Below are positions 1-9,884 of a stretch of DNA of 64,000 nt, piece after piece. Made by a program: the position numbers and the translations under genes. Numbering within the stretch: the stretch's first letter is position 1; the number at the start of each line of letters is the position of its first letter. The notes beneath the pieces are model-generated. The model was not told the DNA's origin. It did no database searches and was given only the letters and a program-made list of their open reading frames with translations. This stretch comes from Mycobacterium uberis (GTDB taxonomy: Bacteria; Actinomycetota; Actinomycetes; Mycobacteriales; Mycobacteriaceae), in contig NZ_QAYL01000027.1 in NCBI RefSeq assembly GCF_003408705.1, forward strand, positions 24,819-88,818, read 5' to 3'.

Positions 1-158
1 AGGCCTCGGTGATCCAATTGCCTGCCGAGCCTGCAGACTACCTGGGTGCCGCTCGGGTGTTCGAGAACGAGTACATCGTCGAGGAAGTCCAAGGTGGGCA
101 TTTCATGCATCGGAAGCATTCTGGGACATTCACTAAGCGGCTTTTGGATCGTCTGTGA
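1..158 (+). CDS. C-terminal end of an alpha/beta-hydrolase (partial, cut by window edge)
   Basis: An open frame enters from the left edge and stops with TGA at 156-158. Its last 51 residues contain a GGHF motif followed by HRKHSGTFTKRLLDRL, typical of the last strand and helix of alpha/beta hydrolases, where the catalytic His of the Ser-Asp-His triad lies in G-G/C-H-[FW] and the chain ends in a helix. The nucleophile and acid lie outside the window, so substrate class cannot be read. It could be an epoxide hydrolase or esterase. Whether the upstream part is intact is unknown. Confidence 0.5.
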   Translation, partial: ASVIQLPAEPADYLGAARVFENEYIVEEVQGGHFMHRKHSGTFTKRLLDRL

Positions 159-558
159 GAACATTATTTTGGTATTGCACCCCTTCACCGTCAGCCGAAA
201 TCACCGTGGACATCGCCACAATGGTGCAGCTGCCCGGGTGTCTCGTGTGACGACCACTAGGCGGGGAACAGCGTAACGACCCACCATGCTGCAATGGCAG
301 GCGCTGCGATCATTTGGATTTGCTACGAATGTTGCAATCGATCCGGAGCACCGAGTCATTCCCGGGTTCTTCACAGATTGCGTACTTTTCCTGTCGGACC
401 TTTCGCATTGGTTCGACTAGAATAGGTTCCATCGTCCAGCCAAGCTGGACCTAAAGTCCTTGACGGTAAATGCGCCACGGTGCAGTTACCATAGGTCCGG
501 TGGCGGTCCCAACACACATTTTGTGTCCACTTACAAGTACCACAGGAGCAGTACACAA
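159..558. other. Non-coding upstream region of the PE35-like gene
   Basis: No protein relic was recognised in these 400 bases. Short frames on both strands have no family resemblance. The region presumably holds the promoter of the gene starting at 559; an AGGAG ribosome-binding site lies at 544-548, ten bases before that ATG. Confidence 0.4.
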
Positions 559-1197
559 ATGGAATCCATGTCACACGATCCAGCCGCTGGTGACATTGGC
601 TCACAACTAGTAGACATCGCTGGTCAGGGCCTGGCCTCCGGTGCGTCGGCGTTGCCGTCATTGACATCGCTAATACCCGCCGGCAGTGAGGAAGTTTCGA
701 TGCAGGCGGCACTGGCGTTTATGCAAGATGCCACTCAGTTATTGGCCTCCAACAGTTCGGCACAACAAGAGCTTTTGCAAGCCGGCATGGCGTTGATGAA
801 TATCTCGCGCACGTATTCGCAGGTTGATGATACTGCTGCGGATACTTTAGGGTTCGGGGCGATCGCCCATGCAGTCTCGAATGAGTTGGCGGGTGGATCA
901 GGCGTAAACACGGGTACGGGAGTGATGCGCACAGAGGCGCTAAGCGTGGCTCGCATGCCACTGATAAGCCAATTCGTCGACAACCCAGTTATCGGAGGGA
1001 CAACTGCCCCAATGGTCGCCAATGCTGCATCATCGGCGCTTGGCACCGGTGCTGCCCCACTGAGCTCAACAGGCCGAGGCAGGCAAGCCGGCGCTAGCTC
1101 CAAACCAGGGCTAGTGTCGTCGGTCGCCCAGGATCAGGACGACTACGACAGCGACGAGACCGAAGAGGAGGAAACCGCTTACGGTCACACGCTGTGA
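559..1197 (+). CDS. PE35-like N-terminus fused in frame to a PPE68-like C-terminal tail
   Basis: A 212-residue protein from ATG 559 (AGGAG at 544-548). Residues 1-98 match the PE domain of Mtb PE35 from the ESX-1 locus: MESMSHDP start, an AGSEEVS turn near 41-47, and a YSQVD motif at 86-90, which is the YxxxD/E type VII secretion signal. From about residue 107 the sequence instead matches the low-complexity tail of PPE68: LAGGSG at 110-115, a TEALS/ARMPLISQ stretch, KPGLV, and an acidic end rich in Asp and Glu. The PPE68 PPE domain with its WxG motif is missing. In Mtb the two genes are adjacent, so a deletion from the PE35 end into PPE68 that kept frame would give this protein. No esxB or esxA follows. 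The reading frame is clean and the ribosome-binding site good, so it may be expressed; function unknown. Confidence 0.75.
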   Translation: MESMSHDPAAGDIGSQLVDIAGQGLASGASALPSLTSLIPAGSEEVSMQAALAFMQDATQLLASNSSAQQELLQAGMALMNISRTYSQVDDTAADTLGFGAIAHAVSNELAGGSGVNTGTGVMRTEALSVARMPLISQFVDNPVIGGTTAPMVANAASSALGTGAAPLSSTGRGRQAGASSKPGLVSSVAQDQDDYDSDETEEEETAYGHTL

Positions 1198-1444
1198 TCA
1201 AGGCACCAATCCTGCCCGGCGGGTTCTATCCTCTGGTCAGTGCCATATCCTTAACTTGACAGCATAGCGGGGTTCCGACTCGCTACACAATGTCTCTGCT
1301 TAAAGAATAATGCCGTAGGTCATTGTTGCTACAGTGACCATTGGTGGCGAGCACTCACTGAGAAATCGTAACCGGTATGCTCATCCCCGGACCTGAACGC
1401 GTCTCCTACGCTTGTGCTGTCACTCGAATGGTGAAGGAGGTGCC

Positions 1445-1687
1445 GTGACCAACCCCGAACTGGCCACCGTGTTGCACAACATGAAGGTCCCAGAGCGTAT
1501 GACCGGTAGTCGGGCGCTCCGTGCCTTCTTACTCGAGCACGCAGAGGATGCACCAAAGAGCCCGGAAGAACTCCAACAGTTGAACGGGTTGATCCTCGTT
1601 TCGCACCTGGAGGTGGTTAATGCCCTCGGCGCGCTGGAGGAACGCTTCGCCTTGGCGCGGTTCCGGAAGCGCAGAAGATGCTTCTAG
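1445..1687 (+). CDS. Unrecognised 80-residue protein
   Basis: GTG at 1445 follows a near-perfect ribosome-binding site AAGGAGG (1434-1440) with four bases between, and the frame runs 80 codons to TAG. The product is soluble and probably helical: TNPELATVLHNMKVPERM, then a Leu/Glu-rich middle (SPEELQQLNGLILVSH), and a basic end (RFRKRRRCF). No signal peptide, membrane segment or cysteine motif is visible and I do not recognise a family. It follows the PE35/PPE68 fusion on the same strand after 247 bases. The abrupt basic C-terminus could come from a late frameshift, so a longer ancestral protein is possible. Confidence 0.5.
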   Translation: MTNPELATVLHNMKVPERMTGSRALRAFLLEHAEDAPKSPEELQQLNGLILVSHLEVVNALGALEERFALARFRKRRRCF

Positions 1688-1838
1688 TGCCGATCGAGAA
1701 TCCGTCTCGGTTTGTAGCCCGTGCGATACCTGCCAACCGTGAGTTGGCTAACCACTGCGTACTGGCTGGGGGTGCGTATGCGGACGAGCGAGCCTCCCCT
1801 ATTCGAGATTATCGGTGGCTTAACAACAGCGAACTCGA

Positions 1839-2225
1839 CTATGCGTGGAGTGTAGCCAGCGCTGCTGCACAATCGGCTCCTCGAGGATTTCCGGTACCAG
1901 TTGCACGTGTGTGACCTTGCCGTCGGCATCAATTATCACGATGGCCCGTGCCAGGAGACCGGCCATCGGACCATCGGCGATGGTGACGACATAGTCCCCA
2001 CCAAAACTGTCACAGAATGCCAAAGTCGTTGTGACGTTATTGGTTGTCTCTGCGCGGCAGAATTTTTTTTCTGCACGAACGGTAGATCTTTTGAGATGCG
2101 TGCCACGGTCAGACCAGTAGTGACAGCACGCTCGTCGAAGATCCGCACGCTAGTCGCACATACCGGAGGGTGTCCACGGACGGAAAAATGCTCATGATAG
2201 CCGGGTTGATGCCAAGTTCATGATT
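1839..2225 (-). pseudogene. tpx: Relic of thiol peroxidase Tpx (Rv1932 type)
   Basis: On the minus strand, pieces in different frames line up with the lipid hydroperoxide peroxidase Tpx: IFPSVDT near 2190-2212, VRIFDERAVTTGLTVARISK and DLPFVQKK at about 2050-2150, then DSFGGDYVVTIADGPMAGLL and VPEILEEP at 1860-2010. The last codons EP-AAALATLHA need another frame change and end at TAG 1839-1841. The segment around the peroxidatic cysteine (PVCATS in Tpx) is scrambled by a frameshift. The N-terminal third is not found. It cannot make active peroxidase. Confidence 0.8.
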
Positions 2226-2289
2226 TGCAGGGTGGTTATCGCCGGCGTGCAGTCGCTTGATGTGGTGGAGTCGAATGAAGCGTTTAGCG

Positions 2290-2545
2290 ACGCAACGTTG
2301 CCGACCAGAGATGGATATGACGTAGCTATGGCCTCAATGACAGGTAGGCGCATTGCTGTGCCTCCAAGGGACGGTCACACCTGACCAAGGCCATGACCAT
2401 AGAGTTCGCGCCGCATAAGATCCGGGTCATTCACGTCAGTCCGGGCTATGCTCTCACCGAGCTCGTCGAGCCTTACTACCCAACTTCACCCCTCTGTGAG
2501 AACCAAAGGCTCCGATGAGCCGATAGGACCGACCTGAAGAACTCA
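2290..2545 (+). pseudogene. Relic of a short-chain dehydrogenase (Rv1928c-like)
   Basis: Plus-strand codons around 2380-2480 read LTKAMTIEFAPHKIRVIHVSPGY followed by ALTELVEPY, the conserved stretch after the YxxxK helix of SDR enzymes (A-x-EFAPHGIRVN-x-VSPG). Frames break on both sides and the nucleotide-binding GxxxGxG half is not recognisable. In Mtb an SDR gene, Rv1928c, lies between tpx and fadD31 in matching orientation, which supports the identity. Confidence 0.65.
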
Positions 2546-4009
2546 CCGAACTCATACCTCTACTTGGTCAGTGAGGCATCCAGATCATATGACGTTCTTC
2601 TACATTGTAATTCACACTGCCTGTGAAACCATCAGGCACAGTTGACGAGCGAGACAAGAATGACTAGAGCGCGTCAGCATAACTAATAGGATGCAGAGCG
2701 TACAGTTTCAGCATTACTTATCTTGCCGGTGATCTTACGCTCGATACTGGTTTGTGTAGCGGTTGGCAACACGATAGGACCATCGAGTTCCTTACCGGCT
2801 ACATCATAACCATTTTGGTGCTTGCAGCACGCAGCAGAGTTCGAAGCCACTCGAAACAGACTCCGAAAAGCGGCAATTCGCTGCTGTCCTTCTCGTGAGA
2901 AATCGTTACTGCGTCTGCGTTCTACCTCCACCTCAACGAGGTTGAAAGCTGTCATATAGTTCTCAATGGTGACCCGATACTACATCGCACCTTTGCGGTT
3001 AATAGAGCAGGTCTTCTGCTTTTACCATACGCAAGAAGTCCAAACAGAGCCTGGCTTTGTGGAAATCGATCGTGAACTGATCTCACATATAGATTATGAG
3101 CGGGAAGTCGAGAAGCTTGGCGACATCGAGTTAATAATCTAACTATCGTGTGTCGGTATGGCGGTACTCGTCCATTTTATCTGAGCGACTGCCACTGCGC
3201 GGTTTGATTATTTCTGGCGTACCGGCGCGACGCAGTGGCAGCATCTCGCATTCGTTCCCGATCCCAACCTTGTGGTTCCTCGTCTAGCAGCTTATTTGCG
3301 GTCAAGCGCTCTCATAGTAGCGACCCACATCCGCCAGTGGTAGTATCGCAATTAGCAATTTCGTTAACCGGAACAGCAAAACCACATAGCTAGGGCGTTA
3401 CCTCGGTGATCGCCGTAGTGGACGTTAGCCGCATAGTGCAACGGCCGGCTCGCGGATTGACAATTACATTGGCCGGTGTGAGTTCGTCACAGTGCTGGAA
3501 CCAACTAGTCACATGCGCGATAGCCGTTGTGCCGCTGACTGGATTCATGCCGGCCAGGCCGAGCGCAATCGATCCGGCATGCGCTAACGGGCTTCTCGGT
3601 GCCATGCAGGTAGGTAAGTATCAGCTGACTACTTCAAAGGCTGGTAACAACCAGGACTACGTCATCGCGTGAGGCTATCTGGGGCGGACGATGCGCGCGA
3701 CGTATGGGGCGACATCCCCCGATCAAGACGCGGACTGCTTGTCAGAGTTCTCATCAATCATACGTTAATAGGTAAAGCGCGTGCTAGTCACTGGGATAGC
3801 CAACACTTTCCGTGCCGACACGGATATGTTAGCGTCGCTCGGAATTCATTGGTATCAGTTGATACTCGACGTGGAGTACATCACTCCGTTCGGACCAGGA
3901 GCAAACACGCTACCTCCATTCTACAAGATGCATGCCGACCCACACGAGCCAGGAGCGCCCTCTCCATTCATCGTTGATCAAGCGACGATCCCCTGAAGAA
4001 GCCCCGCTG
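2546..4009. other. Decayed stretch without recognised genes
   Basis: About 1.4 kb with only short frames. Two plus-strand frames, 3406-3672 and 3781-3996, are open for 88 and 71 codons. The second includes a WYQLILDVEYITPFGPGA segment that looks protein-like. I could not match either to a family. By position this corresponds to Mtb Rv1926c-Rv1927, but no mpt63 motif was found. Confidence 0.4.
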
Positions 4010-4635
4010 TGGACGGTACATAGCTCACGCCCAATTCGCCGCTTAGGTATTGCTCGCCGCAAGCCCAGCTTGCCATTGGTGATGGGTGCAACAGCACCGG
4101 GCGGCAGCAGGCGTATGTCAGCGACACACAACCCGTGACGATACACTAGCGTTGCTGCTATGGCCTTGATCACTGGCTGCTAGTCGGCTCTGCCGATGTC
4201 CGCCGCGCAATTTGGCAATGATCACCAGTTGTGGACTCGTGTTATCGCTCGTCGCTCGGAGAACTGCGTTGGCTGGTACGGAGAATGCCGTCACATATCC
4301 GCGTCGCACCATCGGTGATGCATCCGCAGCAGTCACTTCTACGTCCTGGGGATAATGATTACGGTTACCGATGGTCATCAGGTTCGCGATTGAGCCGGTG
4401 ACATAGAGTTCGCCGTCGAGATACACGCCAAAGTCTCCGATGCATAGCCATACGCCCTTGACGGCCGAGCTATCAGCGCGGCTTCCTAGTCCAAACCAGG
4501 ATCGCAGTGTGGTGCCAAAGGTCACCCGATGTTCGTCCGGCCGTTGCCAGTAGCTGGATCCAATGTTGTTACTCTGCAATCATATTTCGCCTAACTCGCC
4601 GTCAGATAGTTCCGTTTAAGTTTCAGGGTCTACGG
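4010..4635 (-). pseudogene. Relic of a fatty-acyl-AMP ligase (fadD31-like), C-terminal part
   Basis: Minus-strand frames give the C-terminal half of a FAAL-type FadD: NNIGSSYWQRPDEHRVTFG, then WLCIGDFGVYLDGELYVTG, a linker, and NHYPQDVEVTAADASP, the signature region where FAALs read RNHYPQDIE. A frame change near 4130-4170 is needed to continue into GLCVADIRLLPPGAV and NGKLG, which contains the catalytic A10 Lys. The N-terminal domain is absent. Mtb fadD31 (Rv1925) sits at this place in the same orientation. These enzymes load fatty acids onto polyketide or peptide synthases. Confidence 0.75.
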
Positions 4636-4639
4636 TCAC

Positions 4640-5054
4640 ACCCTATTATCTACGAACCATCCGATCGCACGACACCTACGCCACCGCATTAGCGGCATCG
4701 GTCGCGATGCGTATTTCCTTGTCAGCTCGATCAACAGCAAGACCGCAGTGGCGGTGAACTTCTTGGATACCGAGGCAATATCAAACACGGTGTCGGTGGT
4801 GATCGGGTCGCCGGTTGACATGTTGGCAATGCCGCGTACCCCAGTCCAAACGATTCTTCCTTTAAATCCAACTGCCGCTGAGCACCCTGGTGTACCAACC
4901 TTGATAGCACACGTTTGCTGCAAGCCCTGATAGCGGCGTCATTTATGATAGGAGCGGCGGGCTTCTTGCCCGAACTGTCGCAGGCGGTAAGCAACAATAC
5001 AACCGCGAACAACAACAGTAACTCTTCGCTTCGCCATGCCTGGAATGATTGCAT
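4640..5054 (-). pseudogene. Relic of a beta-lactamase-fold lipoprotein (Rv1922-like)
   Basis: From ATG at 5054 the minus strand encodes a signal peptide with an LLLLFAVVLLLTAC lipobox, so the ancestral product was a lipoprotein. After a frameshift near 4915 the sequence continues as CAIKVGTPGCSAAVGFKGR, then IANMSTGDPITTDTVFDIAS and SVSKKFTATAVLLLI. SVSK is the SxxK nucleophile motif of serine beta-lactamases and related esterases. The rest of the domain (YxN, HxG) is lost. Context and orientation agree with Mtb Rv1922. Confidence 0.7.
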
Positions 5055-5189
5055 CCGAGTGCAGCTACTGCACGACAGTGACGTTTTGAATTGTAGCTAT
5101 GCACGTGACGTAGCCTCATTGGGTGCGCACACAATTTCCGGGGTAGAGTACGTGGGAATGCTATTTAGCTTTCTCACCAAGGAATGAGC

Positions 5190-5658
5190 ATGTCGGATCG
5201 GCGATTTTCGTTCGAGGTCACCCGGACTAGTAGCGCATCGGCCACAATTTCGTCCCGGTTTGTGACGGATGACGTCAACTGGGCGAAGTGAGTTAAGCCG
5301 ATCGTTCTTCAATCAAGTTAGGCACGCCTTGGTGATCCGGAGCTGGGCGGCATCGGGGCAGTCCGCAAGATGGGGATGTGGTCTATGCTGGTGCGCGAGG
5401 AGACCGCCGAGTACAAGCAGAATCGTCGGCACCTCTACAAGATGATCGAACCCCCGAGCCCAACCAAAGACTACTTTGGTGAAGTGTTTTTAACGCTGAG
5501 TGCAGCAGGTGGTATTGACATACGCTGGAGTGGTTGGTTTATCGAAAAAAATTCCTGGAACGGGTCCAGTGATGCGGGCAGCGCTAGAGCGGATGGTTCG
5601 GTACTTCGCGGGTCGTTTGGTAAAGGCGGCCGAGCGCGAGTTAGGCAGCGGGCGGTAA
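5190..5658 (+). pseudogene. Relic of an SRPBCC-fold protein (Rv1919c-like) with three identifiable lesions
   Basis: ATG 5190 follows an AAGGAA site and starts MSDRRFSFEVTRTSSASATI. The coding sequence is otherwise readable over its full length, and the lesions can be placed: VNWAK is followed by TGA where related proteins have Trp, a second TGG-to-TAG change follows in the QSS-stop-AR segment, and a run of seven A at 5544-5550 shifts the frame. Removing one A restores IEKIPGTGPVMRAALERM and a sensible end at TAA 5656-5658. Such polyketide-cyclase/Bet v 1-fold proteins bind hydrophobic ligands. This looks like a recent inactivation. Confidence 0.75.
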
Positions 5659-5821
5659 TGTTTATCTTAGGATTCAAAAATTTTCGTTTTGTTAGTCTTG
5701 GTTGGCTTGGTAAGTGGCGCTGTTGTTGAGCGTGATATTTTCACCATTGTTGGGGAGCTACGTAGAGCCGACCTCGTACTGAATATTTATCGGTCATGTG
5801 CTCGATGGTCTGTAGCTGCCA

Positions 5822-6931
5822 CTACACTGGGTCATCCCGTACTAGGCTGGCTCGTGCGGCAACGTCGAGCGTCGGTTGAGCTTGGCCCTGAAAGAGAAGT
5901 ATAATTTCGGCGGCACACAATTCGGCGCAACCTTTAATTGCTGCATGATTGGCCCACCCGTGACCCATCTGCAGCATGCAACCGAATTCACTGGGCTTGT
6001 CCCACAACTGCTGCACCTGTGTACGTACCCGTTCCAGGGTGTCAATCACACCGGTGCCCACGTTATTGATGATGTCAATCATTCCGTAGAATTAGTCACT
6101 CGACATAATCATCTGTGGGAATGCAGTTACCTTCTGAAAATATCGGAACCACGCCTCGACACCGAATTTCACATCGGCTCGCGCCTGCTCATCCGTCCCG
6201 GCAATATAGAAAAGCCCGCCTAGAGACCAGTTCGCGCGGTCAATTTTCGTCCCGAAAGCCGCGACGCGCTCCTCGGCGATGCCTCTACGGTTAGGTGAGT
6301 TCGTCGAAACCTTCAATCGTCAGCGCTGCTCCGATGGACAGCAGACCGCGATAGCCGTGTTTGCCCGCCAACCGCGCACCGGTCGGCAAGGCCGACTGCA
6401 GTGACCGCCAACGGGATGCCTCCGTCCAGAGTACGGGGCAAGCTGGGGTCTGGCATCGAATAACTGGTGTGTGACGATTTTAGCGATCGCAGTTTCCCGG
6501 CCAGTAGACGCACAAAGATGTAGAGATTTGACTTTGAGAAGTCTACACGTGTTAGTGAGAGTTAATCCAATCATTACGGAATTGGTAGACAGCGAAACCT
6601 GGCCCGACGCTATCGATGATTCAACCATAAGTGAGATTACCAAGCGGCATCAGCCGGTCGGCGACTCAGAGCGGGTTGTGATACGCGAGCGAGATAGAAC
6701 CCATTACCACACCGAACCCACTTGTCTGCGTTGCGCAGCGACGGCGGTGAAGATATTCGGCGCGCTAATGGTCTCACTGCCGGCCAAGTGGTGCTCATTC
6801 AACCAGACTTCGTCGAACCTAAAGGCGTCAAGGTGTTCAATGAATCCTACATCCCATTGTAGTACGAAAGTAGAATTCGTGCCTGCGCGGTGGAATAGGT
6901 CGATGAAATATCCAAACCTGAACTTGACCAC
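5822..6931 (-). pseudogene. Relic of an LLM-class flavin-dependent oxidoreductase
   Basis: Reading the minus strand from GTG 6931: KFRFGYFIDLFHRAGTN, then DAFRFDEVWLNEHHLAGSET, which is the N-terminal beta strand and the EHH motif of luciferase-like, F420/FMN-dependent monooxygenases. The middle is broken (6300-6700). The frame at 6092-6316 resumes with RGIAEERVAAFGTKIDRANW, and the C-terminal piece at 5822-6082 gives IINNVGTGVIDTLERV and HGWANHAAIKG, matching the family's last helices. At least three frame changes are needed. Substrate is not inferable. Confidence 0.7.
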
Positions 6932-7319
6932 TGTGGTCCCCTTACAGTCGAGGTGACCGAGCCATACCCTCAATTGCGGCGCCATGCCAGACGAAGGTGT
7001 TGTTAGCGTTGTGGTGCTGTTCGATGCCTTATTGCTGCCACCATCGCATCCCAACCGCTACCACATAGCGTGGCTACGCCGTCGAGAAGTGCGAACGCCG
7101 TCCTAGGTTGAGTTCTAATCCAGCCCACTTCCGTTCCGCCCACTTTTTCTAACCCTATATTGGATGAGTAAACGGATTCTCGCTGCTGCAGAAAACAAGT
7201 AAGTACTATAGACGCTTTGCAGGTTCGAGTCATCCCCAAAATCATCTGCTTAGCAGCGCTATCACCAGTTTTAATACTCCGTATGCCGCCTAACCCGACC
7301 GGCAGGTCAGCAATAATTC
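6932..7319. other. Intergenic stretch between the LLM relic and aceA
   Basis: No relic or RNA gene recognised. This may be what is left of a PPE gene (PPE34/PPE35 precede aceA in Mtb), but no PPE motif is visible. Confidence 0.3.
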
Positions 7320-9608
7320 TTACCTTTCCTTGGTAATCAACCACCGCAGTGCGACATGATCGGAGGTAAGCAGCTCGGCAATCCGGGGGTGGTTCACCTC
7401 GGCGACGATGACCTCGCCCACCTCCTGATAGACTTTGCTGAAGATGCCGTGAGACTTCATCTTGGAAGTTTGATAGAGGTTGTCCTCAGTCGGCGCCACG
7501 TAAATCACCGCATCGACCTTGAAGCGGTGTACTAACCAAAGATGGATCAAGGTCATCAGTCGCTTCTGTCGAAGCTTCTCAGCGAAGGTGTTCTGGTCGC
7601 GTACCTGAAGGATGCTGCGGCCGTGGCGGTCCTTGATCGGATCGACGATGACGTTGGCCAGCTGCTCGTCACCATTGCCGTAGATCCCAAGTTCAAGCAC
7701 ATCGGAACCGGCACGGCGTGGCCACAGTTGCACACGGAGTTTCTCGTCAAGCTGGTAATGCTCGCTCCACAGTGCCAACCATTCCTCTAGCAGCTTCTTC
7801 GGCACTTCGGTTTGTACGAGATGCTGATGTTGGGTCGAGCCTTTGCCCATGGCCTTGGTTGTCGCTGTACGTCCGGAGGAGGCGGCCAGCGCGGCGTCGC
7901 TGCGCTGGCCGCCGACCAGGGTCTGCGGTGTACAGTAGGGTGATTCGACCAGACGCATCTTGCGCTGTAACCGAGCCAACGCCAGCATGCCGTCCTGCTG
8001 CAACGCAGTAGCGAACTCTTCGGCGGCAACGCCGTCGATCTGATGCCCACCATAGGTAATGAAGTTGAAGACAAAACCCATTTTCCCGAGCTCTTCGGGG
8101 AAGCGCCTCATTTCCTCGTCGGTCATGCCGGTGGTATCCCAGTTGAACGACGGCGAGAGATTGTAAGCCAGCATTTTTTCCGGGAACTCGGCGTGAATTG
8201 CCTCGGCGAACTGCCGGGCATCGGTTAAATCCGCTGTCTTGGTCTCCATCCAAAGAATGTCGGCGAACGGAGCCGTCGCTAGCGACTTGGCTATCGCATA
8301 CGGGATACCGCCGCGGATTTGATAGTAGCCTTCCGGAGTCTTCGCGAGCTCGCAGTCCCAGCCGGGGTTCACACCCAACTCTTTAGCCTTTTCGCGTGCG
8401 GCGTACAGAGAAGCTGATGCGGCGAATCGTCGCCATTCCTCGGGGCTCATGTCGATCTGCTCACCCTCGCTCTCGCCGAATTCGAGCACCTCCGCTACGG
8501 CTTCACCGTAGGTCAGCAGCCCGGCGTCACTAGCCCAATCGGCCACCAACCGCGACTCAACTTGGTCGAAGAGATCGTCGATCGATTGCTTTCCGTTCTC
8601 CTGCCACGCACTGACGGCGTCGGAGACTGGGCCGAAAATTCCTTGGCGATCAAGCCACGCGCTCGCGGCGGCGTACTCGCCATCGTCTAGCGCATAGAGG
8701 AGGTGGCCATTGAGTTCCTTAACTCCCAGCTCGTAGAAACGCCGCACCAATGCGAGGAAACAAGCCTTGTACGAAGGAATCTTCAGGTTGGTGGCGCCCA
8801 GCAGGAACGGCTGGTCGCGCTCGTCGGCACGGCTGTCGATCAGGCTTGCCGCTTCGGCATCTGTGCGCGCGACGATGATGCCGGGCACCCGCATGACGTC
8901 AAGCTGGAATCGGGCAGCGTTAAGACGCTTGATTTGTTCGTCCGAAGGCACCAAAACCTTGCCGCCCTGATGACCACACTTCTTGGTACCAGGACGCTGA
9001 TCTTCGATATGATATCCCGGAACCCCGACCTCAACAAATCGGCGGATCAGGTTGCGCACGTGCGGGTCACCACCGTGCCCCGTGTCGGCGTCGGCGATTA
9101 TGAATGGGCGGTAGTCATACACCGGAGTGGCGGTGCGCTGCTGTTCAGTCATGTGTAGCCGCAGGTACTGCTGATTACGGTCGGCGGCCAGCAGGGCGCG
9201 TACCAGTACCGAGGCATCGTCTGGCACCTGACTCAGGGGGTAGCTGGCAAGGTCAGGCCCGGGATCTTCGGTAGTGGAGCCCTTAGCTGAAGTGGCCCAG
9301 CCGCCGATATAGATCGCTTCGATGCCCATCCGCTTAAGACCGACTGCCTGCCCTGGTGAGTACGGGCCGAACGTCGTAATACCCTTGCCGACCGCGAATA
9401 GCTCACGCAAGCGAGCGTAGAAAGCGGTTGCGGCGTCTCGTGCCACGGTGTAGTCGGTGGGGATAGTACCGCGCTGTTCCACCACCTGACAGGCTCTATA
9501 AAGGCGAATGATCCCAGCAAAGCGTGAGTCGTCAAAGTATTGCTGTGTTGCGGCAACGTCCTGCGCGAACGGTATGTGGACCTCGGTGTCCGTGTCCATG
9601 ATGGCCAT
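7320..9608 (-). CDS. aceA: Isocitrate lyase, long ICL2/AceA form
   Basis: A 762-residue isocitrate lyase that splits isocitrate into succinate and glyoxylate in the glyoxylate shunt, and in mycobacteria also serves methylisocitrate cleavage during growth on fatty acids. The start is ATG 9608 ([11 protein letters not shown]), preceded by AAGGAGG; an upstream open extension lacks support. The TIM-barrel contains the ICL signature KKCGHQGGK with its catalytic Cys, [13 protein letters not shown] for Mg binding, and [12 protein letters not shown] downstream. The C-terminal extension (about 180 residues, ending [11 protein letters not shown]) is the regulatory domain of ICL2. In Mtb H37Rv this gene is split into aceAa/aceAb; here it is one intact frame. 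It is transcribed alone, between a relic and the sigma gene. Confidence 0.95.
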   Translation of the reverse strand: MAIMDTDTEVHIPFAQDVAATQQYFDDSRFAGIIRLYRACQVVEQRGTIPTDYTVARDAATAFYARLRELFAVGKGITTFGPYSPGQAVGLKRMGIEAIYIGGWATSAKGSTTEDPGPDLASYPLSQVPDDASVLVRALLAADRNQQYLRLHMTEQQRTATPVYDYRPFIIADADTGHGGDPHVRNLIRRFVEVGVPGYHIEDQRPGTKKCGHQGGKVLVPSDEQIKRLNAARFQLDVMRVPGIIVARTDAEAASLIDSRADERDQPFLLGATNLKIPSYKACFLALVRRFYELGVKELNGHLLYALDDGEYAAASAWLDRQGIFGPVSDAVSAWQENGKQSIDDLFDQVESRLVADWASDAGLLTYGEAVAEVLEFGESEGEQIDMSPEEWRRFAASASLYAAREKAKELGVNPGWDCELAKTPEGYYQIRGGIPYAIAKSLATAPFADILWMETKTADLTDARQFAEAIHAEFPEKMLAYNLSPSFNWDTTGMTDEEMRRFPEELGKMGFVFNFITYGGHQIDGVAAEEFATALQQDGMLALARLQRKMRLVESPYCTPQTLVGGQRSDAALAASSGRTATTKAMGKGSTQHQHLVQTEVPKKLLEEWLALWSEHYQLDEKLRVQLWPRRAGSDVLELGIYGNGDEQLANVIVDPIKDRHGRSILQVRDQNTFAEKLRQKRLMTLIHLWLVHRFKVDAVIYVAPTEDNLYQTSKMKSHGIFSKVYQEVGEVIVAEVNHPRIAELLTSDHVALRWLITKER

Positions 9609-9884
9609 AGGGATTACGCTCCTCCTTAGCCTGGTTCCTCTAACGAATAGAGTGTAGGCGACACGAGCTGATTTCCCGCCGCGTAATGCCGCTGGATGAT
9701 GGTTGGTGCGATGCGTCCTATCCGTGGATGCAAATAGCGAAGAAGCTGAATGTTGGTCAGCGAGCCCCCGCAAGTCGTAGTTCTCGAACTGTCATGGTCC
9801 AGTACGAAATACGTAGTCTACGAGCGATTGTAGATGAAGTTAGACGGCTGCCTAAGGATCGACTTCAAGGGCGCAGGGCGATCA

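Noticed and set aside
3390..3672. Overlapping frames on both strands, considered as an mpt63-like or lipoprotein relic
   Set aside because: No motif of MPT63 or a lipobox could be found on either strand.
7215..7240. GGTTCGAGTC stretch that looked like a tRNA T-loop
   Set aside because: The flanking bases do not form a T-stem, and no anticodon or acceptor stem could be folded around it.
9609..9773. 54-residue N-terminal extension of aceA
   Set aside because: ATG 9608 has an AAGGAGG site and the Mtb start sequence; the extension is basic and unmatched.
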